NCBI GenBank assembly: GCA_031549965.1
Contig: JAVBPB010000048.1
Coordinates: forward strand, 73,135-137,134
DNA from: JAVBPB01 sp031549965
Lineage (GTDB): Bacteria; Bacillota; Clostridia; Lachnospirales; Lachnospiraceae
Direction: 5' to 3'
DNA length: 64,000 bases
How positions within the stretch are numbered: the stretch's first letter is position 1; every line of letters begins with the position of its first letter. The notes below the pieces were generated by a model, which saw only the letters and a program-made list of their open reading frames with translations, did no database searches and had not been told where the DNA came from. The translations under genes were made by a program, and so were the position numbers. Shown here piece after piece: positions 25,677 to 35,072 of the stretch.

Positions 25677-27821
25677 TTAATATTTATCAAATCCATTATC
25701 TGTAAGACTTATTAACTTCTTTTTCTTACTTGGTTTTGACTCCTTTAAATCTGTTTTTGTTTTACTTGATAGTTTAAATTTATTTACTAACTCTTCAAGC
25801 ATTGCAGATTGTCCACTTAATTCCTGTGAAGCTGCTGCACTTTGTTCTGCTGTTGCACTATTTTGCTGTACAACAATATTAACTTGAGAAATATTTTTAG
25901 TGATTTCAGTAATTGAGCTTAGTTGCTCTTTTGAAGATTTTGAAATATTAATTACAATATCACTACTTTTATTAACTCCTTCTACAATATCATGAAGAGA
26001 AGCGGATGTTTCGTTTGCAATTTTAACTCCAATTTGTGCCTTTTCAATACTATTTGCAATTAATTCGCCTGTTTCCCTAGCTGCATCTGCACTCTTTGCT
26101 GCCAGATTACGTACCTCTTCTGCTACAACAGCAAACCCTTTACCGTGTGTTCCTGCTCTTGCAGCTTCAACCGCTGCATTAAGTGCAAGTATATTAGTTT
26201 GAAATGCTATATCATCTATTACCTTAATTACTTTATTAATTACTTGACTAGCTTCATTAATTTGAGTAACCGCTGTAACCATTTCATCCATTTGTACACT
26301 GCCCTTTTGAGCAATTTGCTTAATATCTTGTGCTAGTCTTTCTGCATCATTTGCCATACTGGAATTATTATCAGTATTACTTGATATTACTTCAATGTTA
26401 TTTGATAGTTCTTTTATTGATTCTGCCTGTTCAGTTGAGCCTTGTGCTAAAACCTGAGCTGCATGTGCTATTTGATTTGAGCCTGCTGCAACTTGATATG
26501 TAGATTGATTTATCTGACTAAACATTTCATTTAAATTAATTATCATAGTTTTTAGAGAGTTTCCAATAGTATCTATTTCAGAAATAGTATTTATTGAGAT
26601 GGACAAATCTCCTTTGGAAACGGCTTCTAATTGATTACTAATGTAAACAAACCTTTCAAGCATCTGAGAAAATGCCTTAATTGATGTACCAATTTCATCC
26701 TTACTTAAAGAAGCTTCTTCTAATTCTTTTGACATTTCTTTTGTGAAAATTAAATTTCCTGTATCTTTTACTTTATCAATAACTTCCTTCATTTTTCTTA
26801 CAGGTCTTGTTATTCCATTAGTAATAATTACTGCAATAATAGCTGATGATGCAATAGCTATTCCAATTATTATTATTATTATGGTTATAGATAATTTTAA
26901 TCTAGTAACTGTATCATCTACTTCATTGGCTACAGAATCATCTAAGGAAATCATTAATTTATCTGCAACTGAAATAGTTGCCTCTGATTTTAAAGCTGCC
27001 TGATCGATAAAATTGTCGTGATTAATTACTGTTTCTCTATATCTAATTACTAAATCTTTATATTTTTTTGCCGCATCTAGTATTGTTGATGTTAGGTCTT
27101 TTACTTCTTGTCTCCTTGCTTCCAATAAATAAGCTTCTAATGTATCTATTGTAGTATCTAATATATCTATAGTTTCCTGATAATAGGTTTCAACATCAAG
27201 AAAACCTGTCATAACTGTAGTATATTTTACTACTTTTTCTAATTGAATATTTACATTATTCATGTTTTCAATCATATTTACTCTTCTATATCTGTCTGAA
27301 AGTGTAATCTCTTTTTCCATTTCATCACGAATAGTTTGCATCTGCAAATCTACCAGACCTTTTGATTTTAGCATTTCCTGCTCTTGCATTAGCATATCAC
27401 TAATAATCTGATCCATATCCAAATTACACTGCTGAACGCTATCAACCACTTCATACCATTCATTTTTTAATTGTTCCGTTTGTTTTAATTGTTCAGTGTA
27501 GACATCTAGTTGTTTATATTCATCTATATATCCAATCATTTGAGTAATAATCTCATCTAATTTTGTATTATTTTCTTTAGCTTTATTGTACGCTTCATTA
27601 TTAGATTCTAAATATATAATCCTTGCATTAATTCTTGCCTCATAAAAATTAAAAATTAAATTTTTACACATTGTTTGAATAGTGGAATAATTATCTATTG
27701 CATTAACTTTCTCAATGACCATATTATTTGACATACTAACCAGTACGCATATTAGTATCATTATCGCAATAGTTCCACCAAATCCAACCATCAGCTTTTG
27801 AACTATTTTTAAATTCTTCAT
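25677..27821 (-). CDS. Methyl-accepting chemotaxis protein with helical-bundle sensor
   Basis: 714 residues from the ATG at 27821, chosen for AGGAGG six bases before; an earlier in-frame start at 27869 has no site. The first membrane segment is about residues 10-32, followed by an all-helical outer domain of about 280 residues (4HB/HBM type), a second membrane segment near 315-338, HAMP to about 395, and the signalling hairpin with the strictly conserved DIAFQTNILALNAAVEAARAG tip. The C-terminus is Lys-rich and has no NWETF tether. The window contains no che genes, so it serves a kinase complex encoded elsewhere. Confidence 0.94.
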   Translation of the reverse strand: MKNLKIVQKLMVGFGGTIAIMILICVLVSMSNNMVIEKVNAIDNYSTIQTMCKNLIFNFYEARINARIIYLESNNEAYNKAKENNTKLDEIITQMIGYIDEYKQLDVYTEQLKQTEQLKNEWYEVVDSVQQCNLDMDQIISDMLMQEQEMLKSKGLVDLQMQTIRDEMEKEITLSDRYRRVNMIENMNNVNIQLEKVVKYTTVMTGFLDVETYYQETIDILDTTIDTLEAYLLEARRQEVKDLTSTILDAAKKYKDLVIRYRETVINHDNFIDQAALKSEATISVADKLMISLDDSVANEVDDTVTRLKLSITIIIIIIGIAIASSAIIAVIITNGITRPVRKMKEVIDKVKDTGNLIFTKEMSKELEEASLSKDEIGTSIKAFSQMLERFVYISNQLEAVSKGDLSISINTISEIDTIGNSLKTMIINLNEMFSQINQSTYQVAAGSNQIAHAAQVLAQGSTEQAESIKELSNNIEVISSNTDNNSSMANDAERLAQDIKQIAQKGSVQMDEMVTAVTQINEASQVINKVIKVIDDIAFQTNILALNAAVEAARAGTHGKGFAVVAEEVRNLAAKSADAARETGELIANSIEKAQIGVKIANETSASLHDIVEGVNKSSDIVINISKSSKEQLSSITEITKNISQVNIVVQQNSATAEQSAAASQELSGQSAMLEELVNKFKLSSKTKTDLKESKPSKKKKLISLTDNGFDKY

Positions 27822-27869
27822 AAAAATCCTCCTGTATGTAATATTCTTTAGATAATAATATTCTAACAC

Positions 27870-28063
27870 ATTATGGCGATACAGGCAATATTTATTCTAA
27901 ATTCTAATAAGAGTGTTAATTAGTTCGACAGTGCCACATCTATTTCATAGTCCTCCATCAATTCAACACCTAAATTATCAAAAACCCATTCTCCTTATTC
28001 AGCACTCTAAGTATTTATGCACAAAAAACCTAGCAAACTATTATGTTTACTAGGATCTTTTAA
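27870..28063. other. Gap between chemoreceptor and island, with a 24-codon gene tail
   Basis: The minus strand keeps a short frame 27994-27920 reading GEWVFDNLGVELMEDYEIDV then ALSN and a stop, with an in-frame stop immediately before it. It looks like the tail of a lost gene but has no start. Nothing else is apparent apart from the old tRNA terminator at 28023-28056. Confidence 0.35.
28023..28056 (-). terminator. Original terminator of the initiator tRNA gene
   Basis: On the minus strand CCTAGTAAAC / GTTTGCTAGG around a six-base loop, then TTTTTT. It follows the displaced 3' half of tRNA-fMet and presumably ended the tRNA before the island entered. Confidence 0.75.
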
Positions 28064-28105
<42 letters not shown>

Positions 28106-28234
28106 GGCGTTTTACCCTTGTTTTTTGGATTGATAATTTCCTTAAATATCAGACTAAAAGCCTTGGTTTACTGCCTTTTTTAAGTTTTTTATTCAATTGG
28201 AAAGGAAATTACCGAGTCATTAATTTAGGTAGTT

Positions 28235-28255
28235 TGTTAGAAAAATTGTTAGAAA
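28235..28255. repeat. Arm-type repeat pair near the left end of the island
   Basis: TGTTAGAAA occurs at 28235-28243 and 28247-28255 (period 12), about 130 bp from the 42-bp core. The same 9-mer pair is found near the right core. Confidence 0.6.
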
Positions 28256-28405
28256 TCTTGTTCAATAATAATTAACTGTTTCTGTTTGTTTATCAAGGCA
28301 CATTCTGGCTTTTTCCAAAGCCTTAATCAGTTTATTTTGAAAGACCAATTTTATGGATCTATGCCTGATTTTATAAAACAAAACTTCAGATTAAATCACT
28401 AATTT

Positions 28406-29971
28406 TTAACAACGTTTATAAATTGCATTATTTGTATTTCCATCAGACTTTAAAACGCCAATATCATCCAGTTTTTTCAAATACCTCCATGCTGTCGCCG
28501 ATGATCTCCCTGTCAATTCTTCCGCCTTTTGCGTTGTAATTTCCTCATTGCTTTCTAAATACTCTATTATTGGTAATAGTTTATTATAGTCTTTAGCTTT
28601 TAGAACTTCTTTCAAAACTTCTTTCAAACTTCTTTCATTTTTTTGAATGGAGTTTGAAACTCCATTCATTGAATGAGACATTTTTTGTGCTAATGCATTT
28701 TCACTTTCATTATACCCTTTTAAAAATCCTTCGTGTATAAACAATCTTGATATAAAATAACTGCGAATATCATCTGTTTCAAACTCCGGTTTTGGTGAGC
28801 CGTTAGTCTCCAGAGCATTAATAATCTTCTTAAATCCTGTATTTCTTCCCTCAGTTAAATGCAATTCTTTTAGGAAATCACCTATTCTGCGGTTTCGGTA
28901 TCTTCTATTTGACACACGATAGTTTTTTAATCCCTCTATTGTTACTGAACGATCTGGTCCTGGGAAACTTACGATTTCTATTCTGTCATTTTCCACTCGA
29001 ACTTCAATCGGTTCTCGCTCATCATATGCACGATGATATACTGCATTTGATAAGGCTTCCTCTACTGCTGCAAATGGGTAGTTAAAGAATCTATCTGATT
29101 CTGCTCTATCTGGATGTTTTACAACTTTTTCAGTAATAATTGTATTTCTGATATACTGCAACGCATCTCTTAACTGCTGCTGTATTGGTCCTCTGAATAT
29201 CTGCTCAATAATATCATTGCCACCTAAACCATCTGGGAATTGAACAACATCAATCTGTGTATATGGAAAAAACTTATCAGGTTCCATGCAAAAAAACATT
29301 AACCCTACATTCTTAGGTTTTGTATATTCGGGAAGATTACTGATGATATTCATATCACTGCATACTTCAATAAAATCTCCTTTTTTTGATTTTTCATATA
29401 ATGAACTTTTTACCTCTTTTAAATAATTTTGGATAAGGGTTATATTTAGGTCGGATATTTCAGCCTGATGATTGACACGATCATCAAAAGGAACTCTATT
29501 TGCCAGATTAAATAAATCCTTTTCCTCATCATCAGATGGCTCTATTGTATTTGACGCCTTTCGAATATAGTGGATACGTTCCTTATTATCCTTTGCCATA
29601 GTTTTAGGAGATGAATATGGTCTACTATCACCACCAGGGCACCAAAGAACAATGAATTTCTTATTTTCAAAGTCACATACTTCCACTATTGGCATATACC
29701 GAGGTCTAAGCATCTTACATTTTGATAAAATGCTTTTCTGATATGCATCAATCTTATCTACTGGAACACCTTTTAACGGATTAATAGGTTGTCCGTCCAC
29801 TTCTTCAACACCTATGACAATATAACCACCACCCCAATTATCAAGGTCATTTGCAAACGCACAAACAGTTTTCAAAGAAGCTTCTGCATCCCATGTTTCT
29901 TTAAATTCTATTCTTGCCCATTCAACTACATCTCCTGATAGTAATGTTTTTATATTTGTAGGTATCGCCAT
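28406..29971 (-). CDS. AlbA/Schlafen-like DNA-binding protein with HATPase-like domain (COG2865 type)
   Basis: 521 residues from the ATG at 29971; a GTG three codons earlier is too close to AAAAGGAA. N-terminal AlbA_2 domain (VEWARIEFKETWDAEASLKT, then ANDLDNWGGGYIVIGVEE), a middle GHKL-ATPase-like part (FAAVEEALSNAVYHRAYDER, with an N-box-like asparagine), and a C-terminal winged helix (ITTQKAEELTGRSSATAWRYLKKL). Such proteins act as regulators or accompany defence loci. A small KEVLKEVLK repeat near 450 comes from a 12-bp DNA repeat at 28601-28640. It appears intact and is the best-preserved cargo gene of the island. Confidence 0.85.
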   Translation of the reverse strand: MAIPTNIKTLLSGDVVEWARIEFKETWDAEASLKTVCAFANDLDNWGGGYIVIGVEEVDGQPINPLKGVPVDKIDAYQKSILSKCKMLRPRYMPIVEVCDFENKKFIVLWCPGGDSRPYSSPKTMAKDNKERIHYIRKASNTIEPSDDEEKDLFNLANRVPFDDRVNHQAEISDLNITLIQNYLKEVKSSLYEKSKKGDFIEVCSDMNIISNLPEYTKPKNVGLMFFCMEPDKFFPYTQIDVVQFPDGLGGNDIIEQIFRGPIQQQLRDALQYIRNTIITEKVVKHPDRAESDRFFNYPFAAVEEALSNAVYHRAYDEREPIEVRVENDRIEIVSFPGPDRSVTIEGLKNYRVSNRRYRNRRIGDFLKELHLTEGRNTGFKKIINALETNGSPKPEFETDDIRSYFISRLFIHEGFLKGYNESENALAQKMSHSMNGVSNSIQKNERSLKEVLKEVLKAKDYNKLLPIIEYLESNEEITTQKAEELTGRSSATAWRYLKKLDDIGVLKSDGNTNNAIYKRC

Positions 29972-30006
29972 ATAATTCACTTCCTTTTATTTTTTACAAA
30001 AAAAGT

Positions 30007-31127
30007 TTATATTCTATAATTATCTTTTAATTTCTTAAATGTTGATGCACTTATTATATAAAGATTACCTCTACTTCTTGTCAACGCAACATACAATTTA
30101 TTTATTGTTGAAGTTGAAATACCTTTTATATTAAATTCATCTTTATCTAAATTATCAAATTTTTCAGTTAGTATTACACATGAATTATCAACTGTATCCC
30201 CTTTAGAATAAGACCAATTCATTGCATTAAATGTATATTTTGTAGCATCCATATAAACTAATTTTAAAATATTGGGATTTTCGATAATATCCTTTGCATT
30301 ATCATCACCCCATATAACTGTACCAAAGTTATCTCCAGATGATTGAATACTTATACCAAGTTTTTTCTGTACATACTGGCATATATTGGGAGAACATCGT
30401 CTAGACTTATTCAAAGTATCTGAATCTACTTTAAAGTTATGCATTTCTATTTCTTTTATAAATTCTTCGTACATAATATCCACTTTACCTTTTTTAAACG
30501 GTTTTCCAGAATTATTCATGCCTGAAACTGAATGTTGATGATAATCTCCAACCATTAATATACACTGAAGATGCTTCGCCACCGACATAATCAGTTCATA
30601 ATCATGCTTTCTAAAATCCTGAAATTCATCTATCAACACCTGATCATAAAACAAATTAATTGATTTTGCTACTCTTTTACACAAAGAATTACGCCCATTC
30701 TTTACTTGTATTATTAATTCTGACAGTGTTGAACAATAATATTGATTATTTCGAGATACATAATGTTCTAGTTGATCTTTCGCTACATATTTCCTATTTG
30801 AAACCATATTACCCTTATCATTCTTTAAACGTTGTGGCGGTGGGTCAATCATTGTGATACCTTTACTCAAAAATTCTGTGCATCCAAAATGTTGTAATAT
30901 TGAAGGCTCATATGGACAAAGCATATAGCGATACACAAAAGAATCAAACGTCATTACATTAGTAAGTTCAGTAACTTTTCCATAGGCATCAACTAATTCT
31001 CTTTTTATATTGTGTATATTCTCGTTTGAAAAAGCCAAGATTAAATTTTTCTTGTTTTCATTAATCGTATGACATATATGATGGTTTTACCAGCTCCCGC
31101 TACTGCTAATATTACTCGTTTATTCAT
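30007..31127 (-). pseudogene. UvrD-type helicase, frameshifted (GajB-like)
   Basis: The ATG at 31127 overlaps the upstream nuclease stop by four bases (ATGA). It reads MNKRVILAVAGAGKT (Walker A), then breaks: the reading continues two frames over as HHICHTINENKKNLILAFSNEN to the stop at 30007. One missing C near 31083-31084 (CCC to CC) would explain it. Downstream are motif II DEFQD and motif VI YVALTRSRGNLYII of superfamily 1 helicases. The restored length is about 373 residues, short for GajB. It follows an OLD-nuclease remnant, the Gabija arrangement. A sequencing error is the alternative to real decay, but the neighbour is clearly broken. Confidence 0.8.
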
Positions 31128-31524
31128 GTTATTGCATCCTCTACATACTTTGGCATTATAAAAGTTCGTCCAGACATCAACATCTGATATGCTGTATCTA
31201 CTTTATTATTCAGCATCTTCCCAAGTACAGCACCATAATCCTTTTCATGAAAAAGATATTTAGCTCCAGCTTGAATTTTAACTAATTCGTCCAATATAGT
31301 CTGATTAATATGATAAACACATACTTCCCATGTCCACTTCTCAATATCTTCTCCCATAAAAATATGTTGTTGTGTATTATCTTTATTAAATTGTACTGCT
31401 TCATCTATCTACTTTTTCCAGCTTCATTTTCTCCAACAAGTATGTTCATATGCTCGTTGAATTCAATATCTAATAAAGGGAATTTTTTATATCCTTCAAT
31501 ATGTAATGATTTTATATAATTCAA
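31124..31524 (-). pseudogene. OLD-family ATP-dependent nuclease, internally deleted (GajA-like)
   Basis: A TTG start at 31524 follows AAGGAG by eight bases and opens a typical OLD N-terminus (IKSLHIEGYKKFPLLDIEF, then the Walker A GENEAGKS), which stops at once. In another frame 31395-31124 gives IDEAVQFNKDNTQQHIFMGE and continues to VEDAIT, resembling the end of the C-terminal TOPRIM half. Most of the ATPase, signature, Walker B and nuclease core (several hundred residues) is missing, so a deletion joined the two ends out of frame. The product cannot work. The stop overlaps the helicase start, as expected for a former gajA-gajB-like operon. Confidence 0.75.
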
Positions 31525-31611
31525 TGATAATACTCCTTCCTATTTCTCGTATTTATTATCTTTTGCAACACATCTGCACACGGCACCACCCAATGTTCTA
31601 CCAAATCATAT

Positions 31612-31714
31612 TATTTATTCAAAGTTCACACTATGTCATAACCATTTGTAGAGCATAATATATATCATCTGGTGAGTGCTTATGTTTACTCAATAGTTTC
31701 CTCTGGATCTCTTG
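31612..31714 (-). pseudogene. Possible remnant of a type I restriction HsdR C-terminus
   Basis: A minus-strand reading gives IQRKLLSKHKHSPDDIYYAL, then QMVMT and CEL with stops where Gln- or Trp-like codons are expected. This recalls the KRLLKKYKYPP...VMxQCELW tail of HsdR proteins. Only about 34 codons remain. The similarity is from memory and short, so the call is tentative. The rest of 31525-32107 shows no convincing coding pattern. Confidence 0.3.
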
Positions 31715-32107
31715 AAATATCAGCACTTTCAAAAAGCATTGAATGTATGCATTCTCTAAATGCTATGACACTCTAATGTTCATTAATGCATATCTAAGTA
31801 TAAACTTAACATTTCATGTCACCTTTAGTTTTAACAATTTCAATAATGATATGTAACTAATTTCATACTCTGGAAAAAATTAAAATATGCTATATATATA
31901 ATATCACATTTTTTTACAAAAGACAGCCTAATTTTCTTTAAAATATATTTAGCAAGTACCCTTTATTATTATTCTCTATAACTGATTATAATTATTTATA
32001 TCACAGGTCTTTTCGACTTTAATTTGCTAACAAGTAAACTTTAATTTTTTTTATTATATATAGTACAAAAAAAGTGTTGAAATAATCTCAACACTTTTTT
32101 ATGTATT

Positions 32108-32317
32108 TTAATAATCAAAAGTCTCTAAAGGCTTAATTAAACTCCCCGCCAAAACAACAACCAATGTTTGTCCACCTTGAGTATTGTCAAAGCTACTTGT
32201 GCTTAGTGGAAGCCCATATATAGTAAGCTCGTCATTCTCATAAACACCATCAAGTCTACCTATGTAGAAGGTAAAATACTGATAGCCATATTCATCAGCC
32301 AAATTTAGGCTTGTCAA
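32108..32317 (-). pseudogene. C-terminal fragment of an unidentified protein
   Basis: 69 codons from a TTG at 32317, overlapping the previous fragment's stop by four bases. The text (SLNLADEYGYQYFTFYIGRL, then SSFDNTQGGQTLVVVLAGS) looks like a beta-strand C-terminal domain. It lacks a ribosome site and directly continues from the truncated GTPase-like frame, so it is probably the tail of a third gene fused by deletion. Confidence 0.45.
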
Positions 32318-32838
32318 ATATAAATTCGATCTACACCTAGTATCATCTTTAAAGCATTTGATACAACTGCTCTACCTATGTAAGTTGATGCTCCTGATCC
32401 TAAAATGGAGCTTACCATTGCTGTAAAAACGGCTTTTTCTAATGAAACTCCAAATACTGAAGTAATTCCGGAAAGCATAGATATTTGCATTGGTATAATT
32501 GCCATTGAATCTGAAAATGGTATAGGCATAAATCCCGCAGCAAAGGTTGTTGTTATAAAAGTATTAGCCCATCTTTTAGCTGCCTTTACTTTTGCCTCTA
32601 TATCTATTTTTTGTGCATTAATGAATGCTTTTTGTGCTGAATCAGGAAGTATACTTGCAGTTAATCCAATTAATTCTTGTAATCCATAAGCTTCAATATG
32701 TCCATTATTTACTTCAAAATTTTCAGCCAAAATAGGTACTACGCCAACAATATTTAAATTTAATTCATTAATGTATTTTTTTAGTTTCTTTGCATTTTCC
32801 TTAGAAATGGACTGTGTTAAAACCATGATTATAGGCAC
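32314..32838 (-). pseudogene. Truncated YcjF/DUF697-type GTPase fragment
   Basis: 174 codons, open upstream only to a stop near 32874. The start resembles the region around the G4 motif of small GTPases (IIMVLTQS), followed by a DUF697-like membrane-associated part (KRWANTFITTTFAAGFMPIP, then PMQISMLSGITSVFG). The G1 to G3 motifs, roughly 150 residues, are missing, and the end runs abruptly into another frame. It is read as a 5'- and 3'-truncated relic. Confidence 0.6.
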
Positions 32839-32904
32839 ATTTGTAATAGTGCAAAATAATAGTAACTTTATTCATTCCTACTCTTACACTTTTATTTATA
32901 TTTC

Positions 32905-33258
32905 TCAACTATTAAAATAAATTTCCCAGCATTTAGGTTCATATAAGATATCTTCTATATCTTCATAACTATATCCATATTCTAAAAGCATATAAACACA
33001 GCTTTCGGATACCCCTATACTTTTAGCATAATTAATAATATCTCCCAAATATTGTTCTTCTAAGGAACTTATATCTTCTTCATTTGTATTCACCATAAAA
33101 TCATCAAATCTCACAAATCTTATATAACTACTGTCATACTTATAAGCATCTATAGCTAAATTATTACATTCAAACAAATCTCTACATACCCTCCCATCTG
33201 AATCAATCTTTAAAATTTCTCCTATTTCTATTTTTATCTTATTAAATTTTTCTGTCAT
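32905..33258 (-). CDS. Hypothetical acidic protein at the island's right end
   Basis: 117 residues, acidic, no signal peptide or membrane segment, ending YSYEDIEDILYEPKCWEIYF. The start ATG lacks a good ribosome site, and the frame stays open another 19 codons upstream without a better start, so the N-terminus may be lost. No family recognised. It sits 160 bp inside the right attachment site. Confidence 0.5.
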   Translation of the reverse strand: MTEKFNKIKIEIGEILKIDSDGRVCRDLFECNNLAIDAYKYDSSYIRFVRFDDFMVNTNEEDISSLEEQYLGDIINYAKSIGVSESCVYMLLEYGYSYEDIEDILYEPKCWEIYFNS

Positions 33259-33327
33259 TTTAAGTTTATCTAATGATGATTTTAAAATATTTTCTGTAGA
33301 AGCATATTTTTATATAAAAATACCTTT

Positions 33328-33347
33328 TGTTAGAAAAGTGTTAGAAA
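33328..33347. repeat. Arm-type repeat pair near the right end of the island
   Basis: TGTTAGAAA at 33328-33336 and 33339-33347 (period 11), about 72 bp from the core; matches the pair at 28235-28255. Confidence 0.6.
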
Positions 33348-33369
33348 AGACATCATTACTAATTATTTA

Positions 33370-33415
33370 AGAACAAAAAGAAGCCTTGCAAATGCACTGT
33401 TTACAAGACTTTCAA
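33370..33415 (-). terminator. Terminator behind the intact tRNA-fMet (island-derived)
   Basis: On the minus strand GAAAGTCTTGTAAA pairs with TTTGCAAGGCTTC around a short loop, with one bulge and G-T pairs, followed by TTTTTG. Confidence 0.7.
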
Positions 33416-33418
33416 GAG

Positions 33419-33492
<74 letters not shown>

Positions 33493-33513
33493 TCGATATT
33501 TAACAACACAACT

Positions 33514-33542
33514 ATTATAAATCTTATTTAAAAATTTGTCAA
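33514..33542 (-). promoter_or_regulatory. Consensus promoter of tRNA-fMet
   Basis: Minus strand TTGACA (33542-33537), exactly 17 bp, TATAAT (33519-33514), 22 bp from the tRNA 5' end. Confidence 0.9.
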
Positions 33543-33640
33543 CTAATTTTTTACAAAATATAAGTGAGACATTTTCACAAAAGGTTAATATATTCTATTA
33601 TTATTTAAAATAAGCATCTTTTAAATACTTAATTGCATCT

Positions 33641-34176
33641 TTATTTTTCATCAATTATAAGCTCTGACGGTCTTTCTTCTAAAATAAACCATTTGTAATT
33701 ACATTCAAGGAGTGCATTAGCTTTTAAATAAGATAATTCGTAAAAATCAAGATAAATTGAATCTTTATTTTTATTATTTGTACCATTATATTCATTAAAT
33801 GTCAAAATAATTACTAAACCATTCATTACATATTGATATGGATACATCATTATCCTCTGCAATAGTTTTACTCTTCTCAGCAATCCTAAATTGTTCTTGC
33901 ATAGCTTTAAAATAATTTTCTAGCATTACTACTACTACTACTTCATCATCATTAATAATTTTTTTAGTTTTATAATTTAACTCAAACTTTTTAACATCAG
34001 ATATATTTAATTTTAAATCTGAGTTGCTTAACTTAAAACCTATTACTAATATTCTTATATGCTTATTCCTATAGTTTTTATCAATTTCATCTTCAATTAG
34101 GCATCCACAATAAATACATACATCTACTTTATCACTAACCTCATTAATTACATTTTGGACAATTAACTAATGCCAT
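33641..34176 (-). pseudogene. Zinc-ribbon protein gene with frameshifts
   Basis: ATG at 34176 follows GAGGAG and reads MALVNCPKCN then stops. A tandem TAATTAAT lies at the break; removing one TAAT restores a frame reading EVSDKVDVCIYCGC, so the two CXXC pairs form a zinc ribbon. That frame runs to a stop at 33795. A different frame (33883-33641) continues with a plausible tail ending ILEERPSELIIDEK, so a second shift probably lies near 33860. The original protein was probably 160-180 residues, of unknown role. Confidence 0.6.
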
Positions 34177-34213
34177 AACCACCACTCCTCTTATACTATA
34201 AAACCACATTACT

Positions 34214-34233
34214 TTACAAGTATTGTCTTGTAA
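34214..34233. promoter_or_regulatory. Inverted repeat upstream of the response-regulator gene
   Basis: TTACAAG (34214-34220), 6-bp spacer, CTTGTAA (34227-34233). Position about 145 bp before the vanR-like start makes it a candidate operator, unproven. Confidence 0.35.
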
Positions 34234-34376
34234 CTTCAGATCAAACATCAACACTACTGTTTCTATTTATTAAATATCTTATGCTACGTATCTGCATTCT
34301 AAACCCATCAAAATTTTTCTTTCTTGCAACTTTATCCTTTTTATCATATAATACTAACCAAAGGAAGGTAATTAGC

Positions 34377-35072
34377 ATGAATATTTTAGTTGTAGACGAT
34401 GAAAAGCCAATTGCAGATTTAGTTGAACTATATTTAACTAATGAAGATTATACTGTATACAAGTTTTATAATGGATCAGATGCCATAAAATCATTAGAAA
34501 ACATTTCCTATGATTTGGCAATATTAGACGTAATGTTACCTGATATTAATGGATTTACCATATGTAAAAAAATTAGAGAAAAATACTTCTTTCCAATTAT
34601 TTTACTTACTGCAAAAGTAGAAGACATGGACAAAATAACAGGTTTAACATTCGGAGCAGATGATTATGTAACTAAGCCATTTAATCCTTTAGAACTTATT
34701 GCCAGAGTAAAAACCCAGTTGCGAAGATATATAAAATACAATCAAAATCATACGGACAATGCTCCAAATGAAATTGTAGAATTTGACTTTCTTGGGCTTA
34801 TTATTAACAAAGAAACCCATAAATTCACACTTTACGGTAAAGAAGTTTCTTTAACTCCAATTGAATTTTCCATACTATGGTATTTATGCGAAAACAAAGG
34901 AAAAGTAGTGCCCTCAGAAGAATTATTTGAAACTGTATGGAACGAAAAATATTTAGATAGCAATAACACTGTCATGGCACATATTGCCCGATTGCGTGAG
35001 AAAATGAACGAGTCTTCCCGTAATCCAAAATTCATAAAAACTGTTTGGGGAGTTGGGTATACCATTGAATAA
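34377..35072 (+). CDS. OmpR-family response regulator, VanR-like
   Basis: 231 residues from the ATG at 34377, behind AAGGAAGG; a longer upstream frame lacks a site. The receiver domain begins MNILVVDDEKPIADLVELYL with phospho-acceptor Asp51 in LAILDVMLPD and a TKPFNPLEL loop. A winged-helix DNA-binding domain fills about 135-230 (VSLTPIEFSILWYLCENKGK, VWGVGYTIE). Wording is very near VanR of glycopeptide-resistance loci. It overlaps the kinase gene and probably controls the VanZ-carboxypeptidase gene downstream. Confidence 0.92.
   Translation: MNILVVDDEKPIADLVELYLTNEDYTVYKFYNGSDAIKSLENISYDLAILDVMLPDINGFTICKKIREKYFFPIILLTAKVEDMDKITGLTFGADDYVTKPFNPLELIARVKTQLRRYIKYNQNHTDNAPNEIVEFDFLGLIINKETHKFTLYGKEVSLTPIEFSILWYLCENKGKVVPSEELFETVWNEKYLDSNNTVMAHIARLREKMNESSRNPKFIKTVWGVGYTIE

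Noticed and set aside
27822..28063. Search for c-di-GMP or other riboswitches ahead of the chemoreceptor genes (also 38186-38256)
   Set aside because: No conserved aptamer pattern was recognised; only promoters and gene tails are seen.
30007..31524. Functional Gabija defence system
   Set aside because: The nuclease lacks most of its sequence and the helicase is frameshifted after Walker A.
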